A stretch of 36,209 bases of DNA. Origin: an uncultured Coriobacteriaceae bacterium (GTDB lineage: Bacteria; Actinomycetota; Coriobacteriia; Coriobacteriales; Atopobiaceae). The position numbers were made by a program, and so were the translations under genes. Each line of letters begins with the position of its first letter. Positions within the stretch are counted from its first letter, which is position 1. Shown piece by piece: positions 14,848 to 24,188 of the stretch. The stretch is from positions 1 through 36,209 of the forward strand of contig CADCHF010000023.1 of assembly GCA_902801175.1 (NCBI GenBank). Reading direction: 5' to 3'. Under the pieces are notes generated by a model. It made no database searches. It was not told the DNA's origin and saw only the letters and a program-made list of their open reading frames with translations.

Positions 14848-17061
14848 ATGGAAGATACATCTAGAGGCGCGCGAGCCAAACGGGCCCGCAAAAGCGCAGG
14901 TATTCCGCTTAGTGCGGGTATGATTCTTGTAACTTTGGGCGTTGTTTACGGGGACATTGGCACCTCGCCGATGTACACGCTCAAGGCAATCATGAGCGGT
15001 AACGGCGGGCTCCTTACCATGTCAGCTGACGTGGTCACAGGCGCCCTCTCGCTCATTATCTGGACGATGACGCTCATCACTACGGTCAAGTACGTCCTCA
15101 TTGCTATGAAGGCCGACAACCATAACGAAGGCGGCATCTTTGCACTCTACAGCCTCGTGAAGCATTGTGGACGCTGGCTCATTGTGCCCGCCATGGTGGG
15201 CGGCGCCGCCCTTTTGGCTGACGGCATTCTTACACCTGCCGTCACGGTTACCTCTGCAATCGAGGGCCTTCGCACGATTGAGGCGGTGCATCGGGTGATT
15301 GGTGACCGCCAGTCCATCGTCGTCCTCATTGTCATTGCCATCCTGTGCGGGCTGTTCGTGGTCCAACGTGCGGGAACCTCGACCATCGGCAAGGGCTTTG
15401 GCCCCATCATGACGCTCTGGTTTAGCTTCCTTGCCGTGACCGGCGCCATCAGCATTGCGCTCTATCCTGGCGTGCTCTTGGCCCTTAACCCGCTTCGTGG
15501 CATCGGCTTCCTCTTTAGCAGCGACCTCAACAATGCCGGCATCATGGTGCTCGGCAACGTGTTCCTCTGCACGACCGGCGCCGAGGCCCTCTACTCCGAC
15601 ATGGGTCACGTGGGCAAGGCCAACATCTATGTGAGCTGGCCGTTTGTGAAGGCAGCGCTCATTATCAACTACCTTGGCCAGGGTGCCTGGATCGTGGCTC
15701 ACAATGCCAACGCGGAGCTTGCCGCGATTCCTGACCTCAACCCGTTTTTCCAGATGCTGCCCGAGGGTATTCGCATCTTTGCCGTTGTTCTTTCGGCCTT
15801 TGCTGCAATCATTGCAAGTCAGGCGCTCATCACCGGCTCGTTCTCGATTATCTCTGAGGCAATTCGCCTTGACCTCATGCCTCACATGAAGATCCAGTAC
15901 CCGTCCGAGAACAAGGGGCAGCTCTACATCCCGCTGGTGAACAACATCCTTTGGGCTGGCTGCATTGGCGTTGTGCTGCTGTTCCGCAGCTCCGAGCACA
16001 TGGAGGCAGCGTACGGCCTCGCCATTACCGTGACGATGCTCATGACGACGCTGCTGCTGTTTACCTACCTCTCGCGCGTCAAGCATCGCGGACCATTTGC
16101 GGTGGTCTTCCTGGTGCTGTTTGTGGCAATTGAGGCGATGTTCTTCATCTCGAGTCTCACCAAGTTCTTCCACGGCGGCTACGTGACCGTTCTCATGGCC
16201 TTCTCGATCTTCATGGTCATGTACGTGTGGCGTCGCGGCACGGCCATCGAGCGTACGCAAAGCGTGTATCTCTCTGTCTACGAGTACATTGACCAGCTTG
16301 AGGCCCTCTCCAAGGACAACGAGCTGCCCTATAAGGCCGACAACCTCGTGTTCCTTACCAACGACTCCTCGCTCGAGCGTCTTGACCGAGACATCCTCTA
16401 CTCGATTCTCAACAAGCGACCCAAGCGAGCCCGTGCCTACTGGTTCCTCAATGTTCAGGTTACCGACGAGCCCTACACGCACGAGTTTTCGGTCAACGAC
16501 TTTGGCACCAACTTTGTGTTTAAGGTGCAGCTGCGTCTGGGCTTTAGGGTCAACCAGCGCGTCAACGAGTACCTGTACCAGATCGTTTCGACCATGATGG
16601 AGCAGGGCAGGCTTGCCCCGCAGCACCACAAGTACTCGATTTATCGCAAGAACAGCGACGTTGGCGACTTTAGGTTCTGCCTGATTCGAAAGGTTCCCTC
16701 GGCATCGAGTGACATCAGCTCCGGTGACCGCAATGCTATCACCGCCAAGTACGCCATTCGCCACTTCTGTGGTTCGCCGGCTGAGTGGTACGGCCTCGAG
16801 AACTCTTCGCTCATCTTTGAGTACGTGCCGCTCTTTGCCAAGAGCAAGCGCCAGCACAAGCTTGCCTATGTTGAGATCCCCGAGAACGTTGCGGCTCTCA
16901 ACGAGCGCTCCGTGCCCGAGAATGACGACGTGTTCTCCGAGAAGATGCGCGATGCCTCTGCCTGGGAGGCGGCAATGGTCGAGGAGGACGTGATTGGCGG
17001 CCACACCGCCAGCTTCCGTCCGGTCACCGTTTCTGAGGACGACGAGGGCGAAAGCGAGTAG
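14848..17061 (+). CDS. kup: Kup-type potassium/proton symporter
   Basis: This 737-residue KUP/HAK/KT transporter imports potassium with protons. The family signature GVVYGDIGTSPMYTLK is near residue 30. About twelve hydrophobic segments fill residues 20-450, and a cytoplasmic C-terminal domain of some 280 residues follows. The N-terminus is rich in basic residues. The ATG at 14848 has GGAG just upstream. In-frame extension to 14800 would use a non-ATG codon and lacks family support. It is divergent from the KdpDE-like pair across the repeat array, suggesting that potassium-responsive signalling drives Kup here rather than a Kdp ATPase. Confidence 0.94.
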   Translation: MEDTSRGARAKRARKSAGIPLSAGMILVTLGVVYGDIGTSPMYTLKAIMSGNGGLLTMSADVVTGALSLIIWTMTLITTVKYVLIAMKADNHNEGGIFALYSLVKHCGRWLIVPAMVGGAALLADGILTPAVTVTSAIEGLRTIEAVHRVIGDRQSIVVLIVIAILCGLFVVQRAGTSTIGKGFGPIMTLWFSFLAVTGAISIALYPGVLLALNPLRGIGFLFSSDLNNAGIMVLGNVFLCTTGAEALYSDMGHVGKANIYVSWPFVKAALIINYLGQGAWIVAHNANAELAAIPDLNPFFQMLPEGIRIFAVVLSAFAAIIASQALITGSFSIISEAIRLDLMPHMKIQYPSENKGQLYIPLVNNILWAGCIGVVLLFRSSEHMEAAYGLAITVTMLMTTLLLFTYLSRVKHRGPFAVVFLVLFVAIEAMFFISSLTKFFHGGYVTVLMAFSIFMVMYVWRRGTAIERTQSVYLSVYEYIDQLEALSKDNELPYKADNLVFLTNDSSLERLDRDILYSILNKRPKRARAYWFLNVQVTDEPYTHEFSVNDFGTNFVFKVQLRLGFRVNQRVNEYLYQIVSTMMEQGRLAPQHHKYSIYRKNSDVGDFRFCLIRKVPSASSDISSGDRNAITAKYAIRHFCGSPAEWYGLENSSLIFEYVPLFAKSKRQHKLAYVEIPENVAALNERSVPENDDVFSEKMRDASAWEAAMVEEDVIGGHTASFRPVTVSEDDEGESE

Positions 17062-17094
17062 CGGCAAAGCTGCAAGACATATGACTCGCAGATA

Positions 17095-17138
17095 AACGGG
17101 CGGCCCAAGGATCATGTTCCTTGGGCCGCCCGTTCTTT
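17095..17138 (+). terminator. Intrinsic terminator of kup
   Basis: A perfect 17-bp stem pairs 17095-17111 with 17118-17134 around a 6-base loop, followed by CTTTT. It lies 33 bases after the kup stop. The short T-tract is balanced by a very stable GC-rich stem. Confidence 0.8.
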
Positions 17139-17223
17139 TAGGGTGTCTGGTACGCAAGCGTCTCTGCGTTTTGCATCGCCCTTGTGTAGGCGCTGTGGTT
17201 TGGGGGAGAGGGCATACACATAC

Positions 17224-17261
17224 CAAGAGGGGTCCCGAGCAGCACCCCGGGACCCCTCTTG
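17224..17261 (-). terminator. Terminator hairpin downstream of rpsT
   Basis: CAAGAGGGGTCCCG (17224-17237) pairs perfectly with CGGGACCCCTCTTG (17248-17261). It lies 22 bases past the rpsT stop on the minus strand. Neither side has a long T-run, so its efficiency as an intrinsic terminator is uncertain, but the convergent position between kup and rpsT supports the role. Confidence 0.65.
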
Positions 17262-17283
17262 TTCACTCGCTGTGAAGCAGAAG

Positions 17284-17547
17284 CTACTTGATGGTGTTAA
17301 CGAGCTTCTGGACGCCGCTCTTGCGCTTTGCGGCCTGGTTCTTGTGGATGATGCCCTTGGAAGCAGCCTTGTCGAGCTTGCGGTTGGCAGCGTTGGCAGC
17401 GGCCTGTGCGGCCTCGGCGTCGCCGGCCTCCACAGCTGCACGGACCTTCTTGACGTAGGTCTTGAGCTCGGAGCGGACTGCCTTGTTGCGCTTGCGAGCC
17501 TTCTCGGCGGTGATGATGCGCTTCTTCTGAGACTTGATGTTTGCCAC
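17284..17547 (-). CDS. rpsT: 30S ribosomal protein S20
   Basis: This 87-residue basic protein binds 16S rRNA. It begins [21 protein letters not shown], the standard S20 start, and contains the Ala-rich central helix and the [20 protein letters not shown] end. The ATG has GAAAGGGAAC upstream. It lies between kup and lepA and is transcribed away from lepA. S20 near holA and lepA is a widespread arrangement. Confidence 0.96.
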   Translation of the reverse strand: MANIKSQKKRIITAEKARKRNKAVRSELKTYVKKVRAAVEAGDAEAAQAAANAANRKLDKAASKGIIHKNQAAKRKSGVQKLVNTIK

Positions 17548-17618
17548 TTTATGTTCCCTTTCGAACTTAAAACGAGTGAGGCCTCTAAGCGTTGAGACAC
17601 GGTGAGGTCAACCTCGCA

Positions 17619-17627
17619 ACTATAGCA
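17619..17627 (-). promoter_or_regulatory. Extended -10 promoter element for rpsT
   Basis: Read on the minus strand, TGC then TATAGT gives an extended -10 element. The region 17 bases upstream has no good -35. Transcription would start near 17612, leaving a leader of about 65 nt before rpsT. Confidence 0.45.
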
Positions 17628-17658
17628 CGCTCGCCGCGCTTGCGCTATCATTTCCATC

Positions 17659-19470
17659 ATGAAAAAAGACACCTCACATATTCGCAACTTCTCTATCGTT
17701 GCGCACATCGATCACGGTAAGTCCACCATCAGCGATCGCATTCTCGAGCTCACCCATACTGTTGAGGAGCGCGACCTTGAGTCGCAGATGCTCGACAGCA
17801 TGGACATCGAGCGCGAGCGTGGCATCACCATCAAGAGCAACGCCGTGCGCGTTGACTACGATGCCGACGATGGGAACACCTACCAGTTCAACCTTATCGA
17901 CACGCCGGGGCACGTGGACTTTACCTACGAGGTCTCGCGCAGCCTTGCCGCCTGCGAAGGCGCGGTGCTCGTCGTTGATGCCACGCAGGGCGTGGAGGCA
18001 CAGACCGTCTCTAACGCGCTGCTGGCGATGAACGCAAACCTCGACATCGTTCCGGCCATCAACAAGATCGACCTGCCTTCCGCCGAGCCCGACCGGGTGC
18101 GTGAAGAGATCGAGGAAGACCTTGCCATTCCTGCAGACGACGCCGTCTGCGTGAGCGGAAAGACGGGCGAGGGCATCCACGACCTGCTCGAGGCCATCGT
18201 CTATCTCGTGTCGGCACCCTCGGGTGACGAGAACGCACCGACCAGGGCCCTCATCCTCGACTCGTACTTTGACGAGTATCGTGGCGTGGTTGCCACGGTG
18301 CGAGTGTTTGACGGTGCCATCAAGAAGGGCAGCCGTCTGCAGATGATGGCAACCGGAGACGTCTTCCTCTGCGACGGCGTCGGCTGCAAGCGCCCCCTCG
18401 AGACCGCGCTGCCCGAGCTTGGCGTGGGCGAGGTCGGATATGTCGTCACCGGCCTTAAGGACCCCGCGCTCGTTCATGTGGGTGACACGCTCACCGATGC
18501 CGCAAACCCCTGCGCGGAGGCACTGCCTGGCTATCACGAGGCAAAGCCGATGGTCTTTGCAGGCGTTTTCCCAGTGGACAACAAGGAGTACGAGAACCTT
18601 CGCGACGCGCTCGAGAAGCTCAAGGTCAATGACCCGTCGCTTACCTGGGCGCCCGAGACGAGTGTTGCGCTTGGCTTTGGCTTCCGCGTCGGCTTCCTCG
18701 GTCTGCTGCACATGGAGGTCGTGAAGGAGCGCCTCGAGCGCGAGTTTGGACTTGACCTCATTGCCACGAGCCCGAGCGTGGACTATCACGTCTTTACCAC
18801 CGCAGGCGAGATGCTCGACATCAAGAGCCCGCAGGACCTGCCGCGCCCCGAGCAGATCGACCGTATTGAGGAGCCCTACCTGGCCGCCAAGGTCATTGTG
18901 CCGCCCGAGTACATGGGTGCGGTCATGCAGCTTGCCATCGAGCACCGAGGCATCACCAAGGACATGGTCTACCTCTCGGAGAAGTCCGTTGAGATGCATT
19001 TTGACATTCCGCTGGCCGAGCTTATCCTCGATTTCTTTGACCAGCTCAAGAGTCGTACCAAGGGCTATGCGTCGCTCGACTACGAGGTTGCCGACTACCG
19101 TCCGTCCGAGCTTGTGAAGCTTGATATCCTGCTTGCGGGCGAGGAGGTAGACGCGCTCAGCTTCATCGTGCACAAGGACAAGGCCTACCCGCTCGCGCGC
19201 GGCCTCTGCGACAAGCTCAAAGAGATCATCCCGCGCCAGCAGTTTGAGGTGCCCATCCAAGGCGCCATTGGCAACAAGATCATCAGCAGGTCAACGGTGC
19301 GCGCGGTGCGCAAGGACGTGCTTGCCAAGTGCTACGGCGGCGACATCAGCCGTAAGCGCAAGCTGCTCGAGAAGCAGAAGGAAGGCAAGAAGCGCATGAA
19401 GCAGATTGGCACCGTCGACGTGCCGCAGGAGGCCTTCCTCGCCGTGCTCAAGGTGGATGACGACGCATGA
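17659..19470 (+). CDS. lepA: Elongation factor 4 (LepA)
   Basis: This 603-residue translational GTPase remodels stalled ribosomes by back-translocation. G1 [10 protein letters not shown]2 RGITIKSN, G3 DTPGHVDF and G4 NKID are all intact in the first 135 residues. EF-G-like domains and the LepA-specific C-terminal domain ([22 protein letters not shown]) follow. There is no Shine-Dalgarno-like sequence before the ATG. A TATCAT at 17646-17651 would start transcription almost at the ATG, so the message may be leaderless. Its stop overlaps the dus ATG (ATGA). Confidence 0.95.
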   Translation: MKKDTSHIRNFSIVAHIDHGKSTISDRILELTHTVEERDLESQMLDSMDIERERGITIKSNAVRVDYDADDGNTYQFNLIDTPGHVDFTYEVSRSLAACEGAVLVVDATQGVEAQTVSNALLAMNANLDIVPAINKIDLPSAEPDRVREEIEEDLAIPADDAVCVSGKTGEGIHDLLEAIVYLVSAPSGDENAPTRALILDSYFDEYRGVVATVRVFDGAIKKGSRLQMMATGDVFLCDGVGCKRPLETALPELGVGEVGYVVTGLKDPALVHVGDTLTDAANPCAEALPGYHEAKPMVFAGVFPVDNKEYENLRDALEKLKVNDPSLTWAPETSVALGFGFRVGFLGLLHMEVVKERLEREFGLDLIATSPSVDYHVFTTAGEMLDIKSPQDLPRPEQIDRIEEPYLAAKVIVPPEYMGAVMQLAIEHRGITKDMVYLSEKSVEMHFDIPLAELILDFFDQLKSRTKGYASLDYEVADYRPSELVKLDILLAGEEVDALSFIVHKDKAYPLARGLCDKLKEIIPRQQFEVPIQGAIGNKIISRSTVRAVRKDVLAKCYGGDISRKRKLLEKQKEGKKRMKQIGTVDVPQEAFLAVLKVDDDA

Positions 19471-20531
19471 CGCCGGAGTCGTCTGCGGCCAAGGTGCTGC
19501 AGGACGCGGCTTCGCTCGCAGGGCTCGATGCAAAGCTCACGGCTTTTCCGCGTGAGGGTTCCCTTGCCGCGAGGCTGTCCACCCATCCCTTCATCATGGC
19601 GCCAATGGCCGGCGTCTCGGACTCTGCCTATCGCATGATGGCCCGTGCCGGTGGCGCGTCCTTGGCATACAGCGAGATGGTGTCGGTTGCGGGGCTGCAT
19701 TACGGCGGGGCCAAGACCTGGGAACTCGTGGTTCCGCATGAGCCAGAGCCCGATGTTGCGGTTCAGCTCTTTGGGGCAAATCCCGAGCAGTTTGAGGAGG
19801 CCGCCGCGCTCGTGACGGAGCGTTTGGGCGACAGGCTTGCCCTCATTGACATCAACATGGCATGTCCCGTTCCCAAGGTGACCCGAAAGGGCGAAGGCTC
19901 GGCCCTGCTCGAAGACCCAAAGCGCGCGGCGGACATCGTTGGGGCGTGCGTCGGGCATACAGAGGTGCCAGTCACGGTAAAGATCCGAAGTGCTCGACGC
20001 ACGGGAGACCCTGAGGTTGCTGCGGACTTTGCGCGCGCCATGGAGCAGGCAGGTGCGTCTGCCGTGGCCGTTCACGGTCGCACGGCGAGCCAGATGTATC
20101 GCGGCGAGGCCGACTGGGGTGTGGTGTCGCGTGTTGTGGACGCCGTCGACATTCCGGTCATTGGCTCCGGCGATGTCAAAAGCGCTGCCGACGCCGCTCG
20201 CATGCTTGAGTCCACTGGGGCAACGGCGGTCATGATTGCGCGCGGTAGCTATGGCAACCCTTGGATCTTTGGAAATGCCCAGCGCATTCATGCCGGCGAG
20301 CGCGCCGTTGAGCCTTCGGTGTCGCTGCGACTTGCAGCCTTCTGTTGCCATGTGCGCCTGCTCGAGGCAACACAGGCCCACATGGCAAAGGCGCGGAGTC
20401 TCTCTGGCTGGTACCTTCGTGGGGTGCCCAATGCGGCCCAATGGCGCGAGCGTGCAATGCACTGCAAGACGGTGGACGAGTACCTCGAGCTAGCCCAGAC
20501 GCTCGATGGCCTCTATGGAGACGGACTATAG
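19467..20531 (+). CDS. dus: tRNA-dihydrouridine synthase (DusB-like)
   Basis: This 354-residue FMN enzyme reduces uridines in t[15 protein letters not shown] marks the FMN-binding start of the barrel at about residues 45-56. The catalytic cysteine is in [10 protein letters not shown], where most members have Gly before Cys and this one has Ala. VHGRT and GSGDV bind FMN phosphate. About 40 N-terminal residues precede the barrel, more than usual, but the start overlaps the lepA stop (ATGA), which supports it. hemW begins 2 bases after its stop. The exact Dus subtype is not certain. Confidence 0.9.
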   Translation: MTPESSAAKVLQDAASLAGLDAKLTAFPREGSLAARLSTHPFIMAPMAGVSDSAYRMMARAGGASLAYSEMVSVAGLHYGGAKTWELVVPHEPEPDVAVQLFGANPEQFEEAAALVTERLGDRLALIDINMACPVPKVTRKGEGSALLEDPKRAADIVGACVGHTEVPVTVKIRSARRTGDPEVAADFARAMEQAGASAVAVHGRTASQMYRGEADWGVVSRVVDAVDIPVIGSGDVKSAADAARMLESTGATAVMIARGSYGNPWIFGNAQRIHAGERAVEPSVSLRLAAFCCHVRLLEATQAHMAKARSLSGWYLRGVPNAAQWRERAMHCKTVDEYLELAQTLDGLYGDGL

Positions 20532-20533
20532 GC

Positions 20534-21784
20534 ATGGCTTGCTGCGCTACTGAGGCACTGTGGCAGAAGCGCCTCCACGAGGCAGGCGTAAGTGCGCTCT
20601 ACCTGCACATACCCTTTTGCGTGCGCAAATGCGCATACTGCGACTTTAGCTCTTGGGCCACAAGCCCCCATGACCCGTTGATGGCTAGATACGTCAATGC
20701 CCTTGAGAGGCTCCTGACCGAGGTGGAGGGCGTTGGGCTTCTCAATGGTTGCCAGACTGCCTACATCGGCGGGGGCACGCCCACCTTTGTGGGGGCATCG
20801 CTGGCACAGCTCGTACGTGACGTGCGCGCTGCGGCGCCACAGGTGAGAGAGCTTAGCTGCGAGGCCAACCCAGACTCCCTTGGCGATGAGCTTCTTGAGC
20901 GGCTGAAAGATGCCGGTTGCACGCGGCTGTCGGTTGGAGTCCAAAGCCTGAGCGACTCTGAGTTGGCGGAGCTGGGGAGGATCCACTCCGCCTCGCAGGC
21001 GCAGACGCGTTTGAGCGCTGCGGTGGCGGCGGGCTTTGACGTTTCCGCCGACCTCATGTGTGCCATCCCTCTGCAAACCGACGGGAGCTGGATGGCGTCG
21101 CTCGCAGGGATTTTGGCGTGTGGGGTAGGACATGTGAGCGTCTACCCCCTGCAGATAGAGGACGAGACGCCGTTGGGGGAGCGCTACGGTACCAGTGAGC
21201 CTGCTTTCAACGACCCCGAGGTCCAGGCCCGCAGGATGGAGCTTGCACGAGAACGGCTCGTACAAGCCGGTTTTGAGCGCTATGAGGTGGCGAGTTACGC
21301 CCAGGCGGGCAAGGACTGCAAGCACAACCAGGCGTATTGGACTGCTCGGCCGTACCTAGGCCTGGGAACCGGCGCCAGCTCCATGCTCACGCGCGAAGGA
21401 TATGTTGCCTTGCAGTCTATTTGCCCCCAGTTCCCCGAACTCTCTGATGGTGTGAGCCGCGTGCGTCTGACCTGCATTGACGGGCGTCACGAGCTGCCCG
21501 TTGCACGTTCTATGGCCGACCTCCACTTTGACCTAGAGTTTTTGAGCGAAGTCCAGGCCGCCGCCGAAGACCTCATGCTGGGGATGCGACTTGTGAGAGG
21601 ACCGGAGCCGGGCCTGGTGGATCACGCACGCAAGGTCATCGGCGGGTCTGCGGTCGACGGGACCCTCGTATGGTGCAAGGACCAAGGCCTCATTCGCAAG
21701 AGCGGCTTGCGCTGGACACCCACCGACAAGGGCTGGCTGCTCGGCAACGTCCTCTACGGCAAGATGTGGGATCTGGCAAGCTAA
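20534..21784 (+). CDS. hemW: HemW-type radical SAM heme chaperone
   Basis: This 416-residue radical SAM protein carries YLHIPFCVRKCAYCDFSSW with the C-x3-C-x2-C cluster motif near residue 30 and YIGGGTPTF shortly after. The HemN N-terminal extension needed for coproporphyrinogen oxidase activity is absent, so it belongs to HemW, which binds heme and hands it to target proteins, rather than to true HemN. The C-terminal HemN_C-like region is present. I use the ATG at 20534. Longer in-frame starts would overlap dus heavily. The gene is the last of lepA-dus-hemW. Confidence 0.9.
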   Translation: MACCATEALWQKRLHEAGVSALYLHIPFCVRKCAYCDFSSWATSPHDPLMARYVNALERLLTEVEGVGLLNGCQTAYIGGGTPTFVGASLAQLVRDVRAAAPQVRELSCEANPDSLGDELLERLKDAGCTRLSVGVQSLSDSELAELGRIHSASQAQTRLSAAVAAGFDVSADLMCAIPLQTDGSWMASLAGILACGVGHVSVYPLQIEDETPLGERYGTSEPAFNDPEVQARRMELARERLVQAGFERYEVASYAQAGKDCKHNQAYWTARPYLGLGTGASSMLTREGYVALQSICPQFPELSDGVSRVRLTCIDGRHELPVARSMADLHFDLEFLSEVQAAAEDLMLGMRLVRGPEPGLVDHARKVIGGSAVDGTLVWCKDQGLIRKSGLRWTPTDKGWLLGNVLYGKMWDLAS

Positions 21785-21969
21785 GACATCGGCATAGACT
21801 AATGTGTGGGATGCATGCCTCGCCATGCTATCAATCTTGCAGATAATCATACTAGCGTCCTCAATACTTGTAGATTCGTGTTGCTCCGATTTGAAGCAGG
21901 TGGTGATGGGTACAATCTCACCCGTATGTCTGTCGGGGCCGTGGCCCCTTGGCACGAAAGCAGTCATCT

Positions 21970-23046
21970 ATGGCCGCAATGAACGAAAAAGACTACTACG
22001 CGATACTCGAGGTGGAGAAGGACGCCACCTCGGACGAGATCCGCAAGGCCTTTCAGCAAAAGGCTCGCAAGCTGCATCCCGACGTCAACAAGGAGCCTGA
22101 CGCGGAGGAGCGCTTCAAGGAGATCTCGGAAGCCTACGCCGTCCTATCCGATAGCGACAAGCGTGCCCGTTACGACGCCATGCGTTCTGGCAGTCCCTTT
22201 GGTGGCATGGGCGGCAGCTATGCCAGCCCTGCTGGCACCGCCGGCTATGGCGACTACGACTCCGATCCCTTTGGGTGGGGCTTCCCCTTTGGCGGAAGCT
22301 ACAGCAGCAGGCGCACCACGCGCTCAAGGGCGTACAACCCCAAGGCTGGTGCGGACATAGTCTACGAGGTCACCCTTGATGACGACACCGCGGCGAGCGG
22401 CAAGCGCCAGGGCGTCTCGTACCAGCGCTATGTCACCTGCGATGCGTGCGGTGGCCATGGCTCGGTCGCTCACACCCATCCGGTAACCTGCCCCACCTGC
22501 GGTGGAACTGGCCATATGACCGTGGACCTGGCAAGCCTCTTTGGCTTTGGAGTCATGGACGTTACCTGCCCAGAGTGCGAGGGAACGGGCCGCGTTGTTG
22601 AGGACCCGTGCGATGTGTGTGGCGGATCTGGCCGCGTGCTCACCGCGAGCGAGGTCGTTATCGACATCCCCAAGGGCGTTCACGATGGATCGACCGTGCG
22701 GGTGGAGCACATGGGCAATGCCGGCACAAATGGCCAGGCAGCCGGTGACTTTGTGTGCAAGGTATCGCTCCCCTCAGAGCGACTCACCCAGCGTCAGGCA
22801 ATGGGTTTTTGGATCTTGGGCATGGTCGTGCCCCTGCTGGCCATGTTCCTTGCCTTCTCGAGCATGCCGAGCCTGTTCTTGGTCGGTGCGGCCATTGCCC
22901 TGTACATGGTCATTCGCGATGGCGTCAAGATGAGCAGCGGCTGGTGGGCAAATGCTGGTCGTTCGTTCTTGGCCGGTGCCCAAATGAGCATCTGGCTTGT
23001 GGTTTTCAACCTGCCCTTCCTCCTCATGGGGTCGTGCGGTAGATAA
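21970..23046 (+). CDS. DnaJ-like protein with zinc fingers and a membrane C-terminus
   Basis: 358 residues. The J domain (about 4-70) has HPD at 36-38. A Gly/Phe/Ser-rich linker follows, then four cysteine repeats ([32 protein letters not shown]) that form the two zinc sites of DnaJ. The substrate-binding C-terminal domain starts ([19 protein letters not shown]) but breaks off near residue 270, and about 80 residues with three hydrophobic segments replace CTD II and the dimer end. It is therefore predicted to be membrane-bound with the J domain in the cytoplasm. The ATG could also be 21979. Neither has a good ribosome-binding site. A TACAAT at 21911-21916 may be a -10 element. The 185-base gap before it holds nothing else I can name. 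Confidence 0.82.
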   Translation: MAAMNEKDYYAILEVEKDATSDEIRKAFQQKARKLHPDVNKEPDAEERFKEISEAYAVLSDSDKRARYDAMRSGSPFGGMGGSYASPAGTAGYGDYDSDPFGWGFPFGGSYSSRRTTRSRAYNPKAGADIVYEVTLDDDTAASGKRQGVSYQRYVTCDACGGHGSVAHTHPVTCPTCGGTGHMTVDLASLFGFGVMDVTCPECEGTGRVVEDPCDVCGGSGRVLTASEVVIDIPKGVHDGSTVRVEHMGNAGTNGQAAGDFVCKVSLPSERLTQRQAMGFWILGMVVPLLAMFLAFSSMPSLFLVGAAIALYMVIRDGVKMSSGWWANAGRSFLAGAQMSIWLVVFNLPFLLMGSCGR

Positions 23047-23099
23047 TCACAGTTTGTAAAAGCGTTAGAGATTCGAGTGTTGCAAGAGGACTGGTAGGC

Positions 23100-24188
23100 G
23101 TGGAACCAAAGAGAGACTACTACGAGGTACTGGGCGTCGATCGTGACGCGGATGCAAAGGCCATCAAGAGGGCCTTCTTGCGCAAGGCGCGCAAGCTGCA
23201 TCCGGACGTAAATAAGGAGCCGGGTGCCGAGGAGCAGTTCAAGGAGGTCAACGAGGCCTATTCGGTCCTCTCCGACGAGAAGAAGCGCGCCAACTACGAC
23301 CGCTATGGCGACCCAAATGGTCCCGCAGGCTTTGGCGGCGACTACGTTGACATGTCCGATATCTTTGGTGGCGGCTTCAGCGACATCTTTGACTCGTTCT
23401 TTGGTGGTGCCGCGCGTGGCACCGATTCCCGCCAGCAGCGCACGCGTGGCCGCGACATGGGAATCACCATGCGCATCACGCTCGAGGAGGCGGCTGCGGG
23501 TTGTACCAAGACCATCTCGTATGATCGCTTGGCTCCCTGCGACGACTGCAACGGCACGGGCGTTGCCGAGGGCGGTCACGAGACCACCTGCTCGCGCTGC
23601 AACGGCTCCGGTCGTGTGGTTGAGGTGCAGCGCACCATCTTTGGTCAGATGCAGTCGCAGAGCACATGCCCCCAGTGTGGTGGTACGGGCAGAGTAGTCG
23701 ACAAGCCCTGCGAGACCTGTGGCGGGCAGGGCCGTGCGCCCGAGCGTGAGACCGTTGAGCTCGAGATTCCCGCGGGCGTACACTCCGGCCAGACCATTCG
23801 CATTGAGCACAAGGGCGAGGCCGGTATCCGTGGTGACGTGGCTGGCGATCTTGTGGCACGTATCGACGTTGCCCCTCATGCGAGCTTTGAGCGCCAGGGC
23901 GACGACCTGTTCTGTCGCGTGGACATCGACTCGTTTGAGGCAATGCTTGGCACAACCGTCGAGGTGGCAGGAATCATGGCCAACGAGAAGGTGCCCATCG
24001 AGATTCCCACGGGTTGCCAGTACGGAGAGCAGATTCGCGTTGAGGGCTATGGCATGCCTCGCATGGGCTCAAACGCACGCGGTAGCGTGATAGCCGTCGT
24101 TGACATTCACACCGTTGACGACCTTTCCGAAGCCGAGCGCCTGCGCCTTGCCGAGATGCTCAAGATGCGCCAGAAACGCACCAAATGA
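23100..24188 (+). CDS. dnaJ: Chaperone DnaJ
   Basis: This 362-residue co-chaperone stimulates DnaK. The J domain has HPD at 34-36, a Gly/Phe/Asp-rich linker follows, then four C-x-x-C-x-G-x-G repeats ([32 protein letters not shown]), and complete CTD I and CTD II end with a short basic tail. All parts of a type I DnaJ are present, so it is the normal counterpart of the membrane-tailed paralogue 53 bases upstream. The start is GTG with AGAGGA upstream. dnaK and grpE are not in the window and no CIRCE element was found. The stop overlaps mtaB (ATGA). Confidence 0.93.
   Translation: MEPKRDYYEVLGVDRDADAKAIKRAFLRKARKLHPDVNKEPGAEEQFKEVNEAYSVLSDEKKRANYDRYGDPNGPAGFGGDYVDMSDIFGGGFSDIFDSFFGGAARGTDSRQQRTRGRDMGITMRITLEEAAAGCTKTISYDRLAPCDDCNGTGVAEGGHETTCSRCNGSGRVVEVQRTIFGQMQSQSTCPQCGGTGRVVDKPCETCGGQGRAPERETVELEIPAGVHSGQTIRIEHKGEAGIRGDVAGDLVARIDVAPHASFERQGDDLFCRVDIDSFEAMLGTTVEVAGIMANEKVPIEIPTGCQYGEQIRVEGYGMPRMGSNARGSVIAVVDIHTVDDLSEAERLRLAEMLKMRQKRTK

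Noticed and set aside
15022..17226. 734-codon open frame antisense to kup
   Set aside because: It mirrors the kup coding frame, as expected from strong GC bias at third positions; composition is His/Val/Asp-rich and matches no family.
20534..21784. Annotation as oxygen-independent coproporphyrinogen oxidase HemN
   Set aside because: The N-terminal HemN extension is missing and the gene context is that of HemW.
21935..21948. GGGGCC-GT-GGCCCC inverted repeat before the membrane-tailed DnaJ
   Set aside because: The 2-base spacer is too short for an RNA hairpin, and without conservation data an operator cannot be supported.
21785..21969. CIRCE or HAIR heat-shock operator before the dnaJ pair
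   Set aside because: Looked for TTAGCACTC/GAGTGCTAA and CTTGAGT/ACTCAAG; neither is present.
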